From assembly GCA_022818135.1 (NCBI GenBank), contig JAFMSR010000002.1:21095085-21159084 (forward strand): a stretch of 64,000 bases of DNA, in the 5' to 3' direction. Positions 13,409 through 23,889 of this stretch are shown one piece after another; position 1 is the stretch's first letter; every line of letters starts with the position of its first letter. This DNA is from Saxidomus purpurata. Its lineage: Eukaryota; Mollusca; Bivalvia; Venerida; Veneridae. Under the pieces are notes generated by a model. That model made no database searches. It saw nothing but the letters and a program-made list of their open reading frames with translations, and was not told the origin of the DNA. A program made the translations under genes and the position numbers.

Positions 13409-13870
13409 TTAGGTATGAGACCCCTAAATCGGTGAAAAGCGGAAGCAGGTTATTTTGTCTAGGGAACATGCGGACCTACACTATGTGTTTGATTGCTGAT
13501 TGGCTGAAACTAAGTGGATGCATACAAGAAAAATTAGTTTGAAATAATCGCTGCATGATAGATCACAAATGAAATATGAAGAGAAAAATCTGGATGTAAA
13601 TTATAATCAAAATATTTGGTATTTGAAAATACTGACATATTTGGTCGGTGACCACTAAAACTGCCACAAAATTGGGGGTGGTGTCATTGAGCTCCAAATT
13701 ACTGGCATAAAGTATTGGATCACATGTATAAATTTTGTTATTTTTATGTGGGACTAGGATGATTCTACAAAATAAAGTTCATTTCAGCAGTCGGTGAGAT
13801 TTTGGGTAGTCGCACCGGAAGAAACCCTTATAATGTAAGTCTATGGAAATGTATTTAGGCGTCTCATACC
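13409..13870. repeat. Right terminal direct repeat (462 bp)
   Basis: Same orientation as the left copy and more than 99% identical by eye. Visible differences from the left copy are GGATGTAAAT for GGATATAAAT, ACAAAATAAAG for ACAAATAAAG, and GTCGGTGAGAT for GTCGGTTAGAT. Confidence 0.85.
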
Positions 13871-13874
13871 TGAA

Positions 13875-14710
13875 ATACGCAAACAGTGTGATCATTTTCG
13901 CGATATTATGAGATATATATTATTTGTCATTTAGCTCCTTTATAGTATTCTGTTATAAATTTACAGTATTGACATGGTACTGTTCATAAGAATACAAGAA
14001 TAGAACTTGAAGTATGTATTCAATACTTCATTCATTAATTGGATACGAAATATAATTGTGTTATTTTTCGCAAAAATAATGTTAACTGTATGTCTTTGAA
14101 TACTTGAGTTATTTCATTAAACAATACACCAACACAGTGGATGCGCTGTGAAACACATTTAATATCACCTTTGATAATTATGTTGTGATTTAAGTTATCA
14201 TTTCTTACATCGTAATATTGTTCACACCAATGTCAACAAATTATTTTATTGCAAGAATATCGCTCACCAGGCGTAAATAGGCCCTTCGTTGTTGCATGCC
14301 TAATTTCATGTTCTCGTGACGAGTTTTTTCTTGATTACGCCATAGCATGACAAATCAAAAGACTGAAGGCACTAAAGGTATCCGTTTTACAATATGGTGA
14401 CCATTACAGTTATACAAATCCACTCAATATCCTCTATCTTTGTACGCAGTTTGAATAAATTCCCTTTACTTTTGCAGTTATACTATGTGGAAAAATAAAG
14501 GCAGATAATTAAAAACCCAGTATAATCCCTCGTTAATGCCCTCTATCCTTGTAAGCAGTTTGAATAAATTACATTCCGTAACTTACATTTTCTTTTGCCA
14601 CAAAAATCACATTTTTGTCTCTCATGTAAATTTTCGTCTCTATCGACATGTCATGGCTCAAGATGCTATTTTAAACACTTTTTGAGATATCACAGGAATC
14701 TTGTTGTATG
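13875..14710. other. End of repeat unit B, then non-coding DNA
   Basis: The first 45 bases (ATACGC, GTGTGATCATTTTC, TTATGAG) align to the end of repeat unit A and complete unit B. Beyond that I see no gene, RNA or bounded repeat. Confidence 0.5.
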
Positions 14711-14713
14711 TGT

Positions 14714-14955
14714 TTAAGCTCACAAAGTGCCAGAGTGAGCTATTAGGATCACTCACCGTCCGCGGTCCGTCGTCCACCATTTCCTTTAAACGACATCTCC
14801 TCCGAAACCACTAGGCCAATGTCGATGAGACTTTGCAGGAATGTTCTTTGCATTAAGTTCTATCAAAGGTGTTAAAAAATTCCATTCCATCCAGAACTCT
14901 GGTTTCTATGGCAACAAATAGGAAAAACTTAAAAAATCATCTTCTCTGAAACCAA
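14714..14955 (+). repeat. Dispersed AGCTCAC-type repeat, copy 1
   Basis: It starts AAGCTCACAAAGTGCCAGAG and runs through GAGCTATTAGGATCACTCAC, AAACGACATCTCC, GATGAGACTTTGCAGGAATG and TCTATGGCAACAAA. It aligns over about 240 bp with the reverse complement of 34330-34605. This module is familiar from bivalve genomes (established from memory, not searched). Sequence related to its tail continues weakly to about 15170. Confidence 0.7.
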
Positions 14956-15169
14956 GTTTTGATATGGAAACATTAGCAGTAGGACACATATTTTCAAACA
15001 TTTTGGATAAATCTGGATCTTTAAAACTACCACACCATAAAACAACCTATTAATTGATACACGGCAGTCGTGTAGCTTAACTATGTGAGATAATTGAGCA
15101 GTAACAGATTCTTTACCCAGTGTCATTTCGACTTTGTCACTGGATCCCGTGACTCAAAAACTATAATTT

Positions 15170-17120
15170 TGGTAAGTTTTAAGACTTAAGGTCAAAGCAC
15201 TGTTGAGTAATTGAAGAGAAACAACCTTTCAGGCGTGACACAAGACTTACATTCTCTTTAAAGTAACTGAACTCGGCTATACAGTCATACCATTGCATAC
15301 TATTGCAACCGAATAGTAAGAAAAAAGTAATCTTAAATCAAATAACCAAACTAATTGCAACATCCATCTATTTCAATTCTTTTTAGATACAAATAAATTT
15401 GGAAGTAGGATAATAAAATATTACAAATCATGTCTAAATTTGTTCAACGCCGTGACAAGAAGTCACGATAGTGATTGTTATAAAGAAACAAGATACAGTT
15501 CTCATAAAATGACATCCACGATCTGAAATAATCAGAGTGTTAGTATTGCTGTAGTATTCCGAGATATGTTAACGCTTCAAAATAGCATTACTTGTACTAG
15601 TGAAGCGTAGACACATGGTCTGTAAGAATGCTTTGGGTGATGCCGTGTCTTTAGTTGTTTTAAAGAAATATTGTTCTAAAATATTTTCTTTTCGTCATAG
15701 CCAATAACATAAACAAAATATGCATATCCAGTGTATTATGCGCATGCCATAACTTATAACGACTGATAGATAACTTAAAAGTGCTTATATATCATTGACG
15801 TTTTTGTAAAGGAAATACCCTATAAAGAAAGATTATGTCAAGCCGATAACATTTGAGGTGTATAACGTTTTTAGTTTTAAGGTCGCTCAATGCTGATACA
15901 TTTGTGTAATATTACTAATAAATGACCAATTAACAACGATCTATCATTCGGTAAATTTTACTAATATATAAATGTATTATGTACGAGTACATAGATAATT
16001 GATAAACCTGTCAGAATGCAACATAAAGAAACAATATACTTGGGTATAACAGGAATTAAATATGAAAATGGTTGAGTAATTATATCTTCGGACAACTTTT
16101 TACGGTTAATAAGAATTTGACAAAAAATTCTTTGAAGACTAATCCTGAAAGGTTATGGTATACGGAATGTTTTGTTCGCAAATTTTAAAATGATTAACAC
16201 ATTTACAAAATCTTTTCCCTGCTTGTCTTAGTAATGCATTTACCTACCAATTCGGACATTTTGCGACGACTCCCTGGCTAATGTGTTTAACCCCCAAAAC
16301 AAGGTTACACCGTAATTTATTTTCGATTTGAATTATATGTATTAATAAGACCAACAAACGAAGCATTTTAATTTACAAATAAATTATTTAACGTTATTAC
16401 AAGCCGAATTTTGCAATGAACATCCAATACAAAAATTCACCGTTAAGTTAATTAAGTCGACATTACAATATTTAAATTTATCATTAATAAGGAATTATTA
16501 AAGACAACTTTTGATTATTTTTGATATAAGATATTTTGTCATGCACGACACTTAAAAAAACAAGCCATTTAGACTTATTATATACTAAGCTTCTTCAAGA
16601 AGTCACGAGATGGCATTGTTAATCATCGTAAAAATGTATTTCTATAGGAACAAACGGAACTGTCTCTCTGCGAGGCGTTAGCTTCCAAGCAACAACTCGC
16701 TTATATCTCCAGTATCGCTGTATTGGAAGTCATGAAAGCAGCACTGGTATACGAGAAATGTGCTTTACAATCAATATGAATCATGCTTACAAAGAGTATA
16801 AAGTTTCCTTTAAATTGGAGAAACGGTATATCTAATGAAGTCTTTGTCAGTTTTACTCCTTATTTGGATTAACTTAACATAAAAGATGTACATTGTGCTA
16901 CACAAGAAAAGTGTTTGTTTTGCTTCAAGTAACTAGTACATGATTTTATATCTCAGCGTAATAATAACACATTCTGAAAAGGGAAATACAATTTAAATTG
17001 GATTGTTAAGCAAAGTTTTGATATGGATGTACTATTAAAGATGAGTGTCTTATAAGATTTATCATAATAAATATAATTGGTTTTTAAAACTTTTAAGATT
17101 CAAGTGTGATATTTGTAATC
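15170..17120. other. AT-rich non-coding DNA, no gene seen
   Basis: No supported gene, RNA or repeat. Possible decayed repeat tails lie at its left edge only. Confidence 0.5.
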
Positions 17121-17148
17121 CTTTTTGTGCGATCAGTTTTTACTGAAA

Positions 17149-17466
17149 ATGTATTTGACTCCGTCAAAAATTCTATACACCCATCGTGATCCGGAAATAA
17201 ACAGTACAACTGAAAGAGCATTCTGTGAAATAACTAAGTCTATACACAGTAGTACAGTATTTCCAAAACTTCAAGTAGTGAAAAAAGATGGCTTTTATTT
17301 CACACTTAATGACGCAAAACTTCAGGTTTATAGACATCTGGAAAAATTAGGGAGATGCGGAAGCGTTGAAGTGGAAAAGATTTCATTGAAGGAAGTTCCT
17401 GAAGGAATAAGAAAGTTGATGACTGCACCTGACACGGTCCCTCGTGTCAAAGGTATTGATAAGTAA
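17149..17466 (+). CDS. Small ParB/sulfiredoxin-like protein or exon, hypothetical
   Basis: From ATG at 17149 the frame gives 105 residues ending in TAA. The sequence reads as protein: KILYTHRDPEI near the start, a central FPKLQVVKKDGFYFTLNDAK, then LQVYRHLEKLGRCGSVEV and a basic tail. The order (short N-terminal strand, variable helix, 'xVVxxxGxYFxLxxxxLxVxxxLExxGxCxxVxV') resembles a small ParB/sulfiredoxin-like family that I recall as common in invertebrate genomes. That family call is recognition, not a search result. The frame stays open upstream to 17125, and CTTTTTGTGCGATCAG just before 17135 could be a splice acceptor, so this may be a final exon rather than a single-exon gene. No poly(A) signal is close. 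Confidence 0.45.
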   Translation: MYLTPSKILYTHRDPEINSTTERAFCEITKSIHSSTVFPKLQVVKKDGFYFTLNDAKLQVYRHLEKLGRCGSVEVEKISLKEVPEGIRKLMTAPDTVPRVKGIDK

Positions 17467-17469
17467 CTT

Positions 17470-20230
17470 GGCACACATCATCTTTATTTCAAACAATTTT
17501 CTATTATTTAAAGAGGCATTCTGTACTACAAGTAAATCATTTTAAACGTTAAACATGAGCTATATGTACGTAATATAATAACTAAACAGTTTTTCGAAGG
17601 ATATATATCGAAAAATGTCTCGTTAAGTACGGTGTGCCAATATAGTGACATTTTATAATAAATCGCAATCCGTACAATTTTCCATGATGGTTTAACGGAT
17701 CTCTAACATGTATGATAATGCTTACTCATCTGATGTTTAAAGCAATTTTATCTGGAACAATGAGATTTGTCGGCAATCTTATAAATGATTGATGGCATTT
17801 CAACCGCTCCCTGTTTAGTGTATGCCTCTTTAAAGTAAATATATATCAAAAAATAGAATTTCATGTAAAAAATCCATGCAGTAGTAAAACGAAAATATGA
17901 TAACGGTTAAAAATGCAAATATATATTTTTACCTATCATAAATATCTTATCCTGAGTGGCCGACAGCAATCACGTGCTGGGAATACAGTAGTACGTGTAG
18001 ACCTGGAAAATACATATAGATCTGACGTTATTTTTGTTCTATTTTCGCATATTATCAAGTTTCTTGTGAGGAATACGATAAAATAATTCAAGACTCATGA
18101 GTCGGTCAAAATATAGATTTTCGGTCCTTGCTCGATAGAGCATATTTAAGGTCCAAAAATCTATATATTGATCGGAATATTTGTCTACAATTGTATGATA
18201 TGCAAATATATAGCAATTAGAAAGTAAAATTATAGCAAGTTTCCACAAATTATAGGATTTCTAACACTCAATTGTTGCGAACAATCATTTCATAGGAATC
18301 TCTCAACATAGATATTTACTGATATTGCAAAATTGGTTGAGATATTTAACTGTTTTCACTCAAATGACATGACATTTATTTTACCAACGGGGCAAGTGTA
18401 AAAAAAGCATTGTTAGGCAATTCACGTATTTAATACAGGGTGTAAACGATGTTTCAATTAAAATAATTTTAAGATGAAATCAGATAAAGTGTGACATATT
18501 AGATGAAAACTAGTATTTTGTTTTTCAAAATCATTTAGTTTTGGAACATTGCGAAACAATTCCCTTCAAGTAATGTCAATCGTTCACAAGACTCTACGTA
18601 AAATAGAACCAATTGCTTATTAGTGAAAGATCCAGTAACCTAATTGTACAAATTGTGTAATGATAAACTAGTAAGTGAAATCACATTAAACTGTTATGAA
18701 TTGTTCGGCAGGCCAATGAAAGGTACTAAGTATAAGTATAATAGCAGTCTTGAAAATGTCACCTAGTGGATTGAACTTCATAAAAGATAAACAGCGCAAC
18801 ATTTGAATGGGATAAATACATCACTAAGAGACAATAAATGAAATGCCAAAATTAATGTTTCAATAGCTATAAAAGATAAGAGCAAAAGCGTTTAGACTTT
18901 GTCAATTTACAGTGAAATACGACCATTTTACCATCAGAAATGTGTTTCGTTATCTAGCGAATAAATGAGGATGATTTTATCACTGACATACAATGTACTT
19001 AACAATGTTTGCTTTATATTTTCTCTACCCTGTGAAAAGTAAGTAAAATGGCATATCCAGCAATGAATGCTTTTTATCGCATGGTGTTGATTAGGTCTGA
19101 TAAGCTTTGATTTCCATGGGTTTGCTGTCTAGGTTATATTCAGGGAAGCCTGGATTAAGAGTTAACAGTTTTCATGTAATACATTTGAAAAGTATATACA
19201 ATTATCTTATTATACAAATTGGTATTTGCAAACAAAATATGTCAGAGCCTAAAGATACATCTAAAATATGTTATAAAGGATACTTACCTAATACAGTGCC
19301 TAGTATCTAAAGCAAAACTGCAATTATTCACAATGCTTCACAGAGTCATCAAACATTCATGATCGTAACAACAGTGGATACAATGTCATTATTTTAAATG
19401 AAAATACATTGTTATGATTTTTTTAAACTATTACAGTAGGATTGAAATTTGCAAGAGAAAGATATAAAACTTCGTACCAAATTTAAAGCAAAAAACTGCT
19501 TCCAATATCTTATCAAACTACAAAAAAGCAAAAATTAAAAGGTGCTAATTTTATGTCCTTGTCTTATCATGCTAAGGATTCATAATAAGCAATTCACCAT
19601 TATAGAACAATTTTTACACGCTTATGATTTAATAATTTCCCCAGACACACAATTGATATTGTGTCTATATGATTTCATCGGTGAATGAATAACAAAACAA
19701 CAATTTCAGTCCAGTAGTGATGCTAATAATAAGAAAAAAATGCTATAATTCTTAATAATCTTTACATTATATTGATCCTATATGGAGCTCATTCTCTAAA
19801 ATTGAACTTAGAACGTAATATTATGTCCTGATTTTTACCCATACATTATAAAACGTTTGAAATTTTTTTTTACCATTGGTTTGTAGAATTATTTTAATAG
19901 TATTTCTACTGCAACATGTTTTCTTTGTTGTTAAGAACGTTGTAGTTTACAACAATGGAACTTGATAGACATTTGGAGTTTGAATGTTATGAGAATATTA
20001 GCTTTGCAAACAGATGTTTTTTACAAGAAGATTTTTCATGGACGTCTGGATGTAATTTAGCGTTCTGAAAGGAGCATATTTATTTCTGCTGTATTGCTGA
20101 CTTATTAGTTCAAATAATACTGTATAACAATTAACGAACGTTATAATAAATCACAACAATATCCGGATAAGAAAGTAAATTATTTGTTTTAATTACAAGG
20201 ATAATTATTTAAGCAAAAGATACCAGTGTA
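17470..20230. other. AT-rich non-coding DNA, no gene seen
   Basis: Only short frames with AT-driven composition were found. No repeat or RNA could be supported. Confidence 0.5.
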
Positions 20231-20285
20231 CCAAAAAACAAAAAACAACAGGGAAGCCACACCAAAAACGCAGCCTCCCCAAAAC
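20231..20285 (-). repeat. Short hairpin-plus-T-run module, copy 1
   Basis: Read on the minus strand, GGGAGGCTGCG, TTTTTGGTG, TGGCTTCCCTG is followed by TTG and a T-rich run. GGGAGGC can pair with GCTTCCC. The same module, with the same adjoining homopolymer, interrupts the LINE reverse transcriptase at 46929-46981, so it is a dispersed unit. Confidence 0.6.
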
Positions 20286-21785
20286 GACTTTATGTTTAAG
20301 ACTTTATGGTTCAATAATGTTTTTGGATAGAAACATAATTTTATATTTAAAACCAGTTTGCGGGAGATGAATCTTTCCTTTGTGATACATGTAAACAGTC
20401 CCATTATGAATACTGTTTGTTCGCAGAATAACCTGAATATTTAATAAAAACTAATCGTAAGGTAACAATCCTATTAGGGTATTGCATAAAAAAACTGAAT
20501 GTCTTCTCATTGTTATCAAAGATCAGTCTGAGGCGGTTGACTAAAAGTGGTATAAGTTGTATAAATTCCTCATATATAAAGCAAGTAAATATTCACACGT
20601 TGATTATCTAATAATTTCCCGAGACAATACATCAATTTGATACTTTATCTTTTTTTCTGATTTCGTAGACGGCTGATAATAAAACAACATTCTTACTCTC
20701 GGTCCAGTAAGAAATAATAATAATGAATCAATACTAACAAGATTTTTGAGAATTCCTGAAGGATATAAGTCTTATACATTATACATAGAGGTTTTGTCAT
20801 TTTTCACTTAATAACTGTATATGTACCGAACTGTACCCTTACTTTCGAATATATATAACTCAAACCTACAAATTCTGTTTTCAGCGTAGGTTTTGAAACG
20901 GGATTAAAACGATTGAATTGTGCAGATGTGCTTATGTACGACGATGTTCAATATAGTTAGACATTACTCGAGTAATGAAACTATCATATTCCTTTTAATT
21001 TCCGTCTGAAATACGATTTTCAAGAAGCAAAATATTTCCAACTTTAGTTTTGTGATTTCTATAGGCTTAAAGCGAATTCCTGATAAGTCGTTTAGGGTAG
21101 ACAGGGCGAAGAAAGATGACTTTTTGTACCGATACTTGTTTTATATGTTGCCATAGAAAAGGTCAGATGCGTCGATTTTTAGGTACATTGTGTATGAAAG
21201 GATTGATCTAGCGACATGCAGTAAAACATGAAGTTGTGGCATGATAAACAAATACAGACATTGTTTGAAATTTATGTAATCGTGCAATTTATTTTACCGC
21301 AATACTTACCGCTTCTTAATTTCTTAAAGTAATACGTAGTTCTTCCAATTTGAGCTGATTGAAATCTTCAAAAAGGTTTGGATTACATTGATTGATAAAA
21401 TGGAACCTCTAGATAAATATATTGTGATAACAACGTTGCAAACAAACTTTTATTAGAAAGTTTTTCACTCAGACGTAGGGAAACGTAATTGACTCCCTTT
21501 AAATAAGTCATAAAATACTTGTGATTAAATATTTTGTTGCAGTATAAAAGAAGGGAATCTATGAGATATTTATGCAGATTGTTATTTTTGTGGACGTAGG
21601 TTGTAAAGATCATGTATTTTTGGGTCAGCAAATGTAATTCTATGAAAATAAGCTATAAGATTAGCTGCCACTAATCATCAAGAGCTATTTGATATGTTAT
21701 ACTAAAGTAAAGAGTTGAATATATCATGGCAAAGTAAAAATGACGGAAAAACAAAGATATGTTTCTTATATATATTATATATTTT
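20286..21785. other. AT-rich non-coding DNA, no gene seen
   Basis: No feature that can be supported was found between the short module and the hairpin cluster. Confidence 0.5.
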
Positions 21786-21789
21786 ATAT

Positions 21790-21923
21790 GTTATTTGGTT
21801 TTTGAAGTGGTGTATGGGGATATATTACCCGCCTAGACTTATATTACCCGAGCCGTTAGGCGAGGGTAATATTATGTCGAGGCGGGTAATATATCCCCAT
21901 ATATCACGTCAAAAACAAATAAC
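21790..21923. repeat. Long nested hairpin (MITE-like foldback)
   Basis: 21813-21833 (TATGGGGATATATTACCCGCC) is matched perfectly in reverse complement by 21881-21901. The pairing continues outward with a few mismatches (GTTATTTGG at 21790 against CAAATAAC ending at 21923). Inside, ATTACCCGAGCC pairs imperfectly with GGCGAGGGTAAT around GTTA. Arms of about 43 bp with a nested stem suggest a foldback or MITE end. Confidence 0.7.
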
Positions 21924-21927
21924 AATT

Positions 21928-22227
21928 TTATTACCCTTCCCTGTCTTAAATATTGAAAGATTCCGTTTATGTTTTATTTATTTAACGGCTGAATGTAAGC
22001 AGAGCTTCAAATTCCCTTATGATACCTCAATGTCACTTCGTGACGTCACAAAATAGCACGGACTTATACTTTGAGGTAGTGTACCCGGCGAACAAGCTAA
22101 CGTTTAGCATGGGGTACAGTAACATCATAATGTTAAGTGTATATTACCGGCTAGCCCGTAAATATCAATATATAGTTACGGATCGTTGACCAATCAGAAG
22201 TCCGTAAATTTTATGGAAGGGTAATAA
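21928..22227. mobile_element. Putative 300-bp MITE with 13-bp terminal inverted repeats
   Basis: TTATTACCCTTCC at 21928-21940 is the exact reverse complement of 22215-22227. Between them lie GTCAC TTC GTGAC (near 22032), a stem TGTACCC/GGGTACA (22080-22086 and 22112-22118) and an inner stem GCTAA/TTAGC (22096-22108). ACGGACTT near 22059 also mirrors AAGTCCGT near 22198. It directly adjoins the hairpin at 21790-21923, and both may be parts of one element. No clear target duplication. Confidence 0.45.
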
Positions 22228-23795
22228 ATATATATATCACTTTATCCAACTTTTAGTTTATATATATATATATATTTCAGCACAAATAAATCATAACTTT
22301 TCACTATATCAATCTACTACAATAATATAGGTAAAAAGATAAAAACTTATTATTTATTTTAAACACAAAAACACTTCTAAAAATCAGAACTTTTTATCTT
22401 CGTTTTTATCTTCGTTCTTAGACAGACCATTAAATAAGGTGAAATTTATATAATTATAGGAAGAAGAAAACGAATATTTTTATAAACTTAATTTATAAAT
22501 ATAAAGGGAGTCAATATACGTTTCCGTACAAACGCATCAATATGTAATTCTGTCTTATGTCACGAGATTATGTTATTACTTGTAATATTGCTGTTAATGG
22601 TTTCAAATATTGCTTTGTCATCATCCTTGTAACGTTTCATGTCCCTACAGTGCAATAACTTATTTTCTCAGTAAAAGTATTCATGTTCTGTTTAATGAAA
22701 GCAACGCAATTTTATTGATATTGGTTCGCATTTAAAATTTGAGTTCAAGTGGTAAATTCAATTCGTTTTGAATTTTATGAAACTTTATCAATCGTTTATG
22801 ACCTTTTTAAATTCGAATACTTTTCGTGTTTTGTCTCCAATATCATAGTGTTTCATGCAAGGTGACTGCGTCTATATCAAGCACCTCGTAATCTCATATA
22901 GCTTTTAACCCGTTCATTCGCGTTTACATTGTCGATTCCTGTGTTCGAGTTACTGTGTTTCCTATATAAACATATCGGAAATAGGTTATAATTTATTTTA
23001 CGATAAAATACAGCACGTTTATCCGAGGACAACGTGCTGCGAAGTGACGTAATGATGCGACGTATGTAAACAAGCGCGTCGCATTTCGCGCTTCGAAGTA
23101 ACAATGATGTACTGCTACGAGTTGAAAATAGTTCGAGATAGTTTTCAAAAGAAATGACGTGTTAGATTCGATATAATAAATATGTGCCAATATTTTATCG
23201 TTAAATAAAATAGTCAGTCGTTCGAATGCGAAAAATTAAATCACACGAACTACGCACTCATGATTTAATTACTGCGCATTCTAACTCCTGACTGTATTTC
23301 ATACAACGACAAAATTCAGGGACACATTTATTATTTCTTATATCTACATTTAAGCTCCGTCGCCGTTACAGCTTAGTGTTTCGAAGTAAAGTAATTGTAA
23401 AAATGAGCATCAGATTTTCTGAAAAAAGTTTAGCTGATAATCTACAGTTATATTTCGGAAAACTATTCTAAGATAAGAGCATAAATATCAAAATGCTTTT
23501 TGGGTCGATTGTTAAAATCGAACCAAAGTTAACAGAGTATATCGGCCCCTTACGGCCGAACGCACAACATACAAACAAGTAGTTCCATATAAACAGTTGT
23601 TAGGCATTATAGCGATTTCTGTTTTCAAAATTATATAGTAATAAGTCTAAATAATTTTAAAACATTTCAGAACAGAATAATATTATTTCGTTGTTATTCT
23701 TTAAATGTGTAATTAATCGTAAATACTATTAATGCGCGAACGAACGACTTGGACATACAAATTTATAACAACTCGTTTTTTACCTATAACTCTAT
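22228..23795. other. Non-coding DNA with short palindromes
   Basis: A TA microsatellite lies near 22254-22275. The stretch 22850-23110 is richer in CpG and contains CAGCACGT/ACGTGCTG (about 23011-23039) and ATGCGACG/CGTCGCAT (about 23054-23083) stem-loops. No gene could be supported. Confidence 0.4.
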
Positions 23796-23797
23796 AG

Positions 23798-23885
23798 TCG
23801 GCGGACATAGAGCAGTTGGTAGAGATGCTGGAAATTTATATCTGCTGACATACTGCGGCAGACGCGAGTTCGAAACCCATCTAAT
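23798..23885 (+). repeat. tRNA-like sequence, probably a SINE head or tRNA pseudogene
   Basis: An A-box-like TAGAGCAGTTGG (23808-23819) and a B-box-like AGTTCGAAACC (23867-23877) lie at tRNA-like spacing and are followed by T-rich sequence. The T-arm and acceptor positions do not form clean stems, so a working tRNA is unlikely. A SINE head or tRNA pseudogene fits better. Confidence 0.5.
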
Positions 23886-23889
23886 ACAG

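Larger units (their letters stand above)
11274..13870. mobile_element. 2.6-kb element with 461-bp direct terminal repeats
   Basis: Two near-identical direct repeats (11274-11734 and 13409-13870) flank a 1.67-kb interior. The outer flanks share a 4-bp duplication, TGAA (11270-11273 and 13871-13874). Aligning repeat unit A with the two outer flanks joined at TGAA gives one continuous unit B, so the whole 2.6 kb behaves as a single insertion. The interior has no long reading frame, no tRNA-complementary primer site after the left repeat and no purine tract before the right one. The structure suits a non-autonomous LTR-type element. The alternative is a composite of two MITEs moving together, because each terminal repeat has its own inverted ends. 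Confidence 0.65.

Noticed and set aside
11274..13870. An ordinary LTR retrotransposon or retrovirus-like element
   Set aside because: No gag/pol/env-type frame, no tRNA-complementary primer site, no polypurine tract and no TG...CA ends. Only a non-autonomous or composite element can be supported.
23798..23885. A functional tRNA gene
   Set aside because: The T-stem and acceptor positions do not pair well, despite good A and B boxes.
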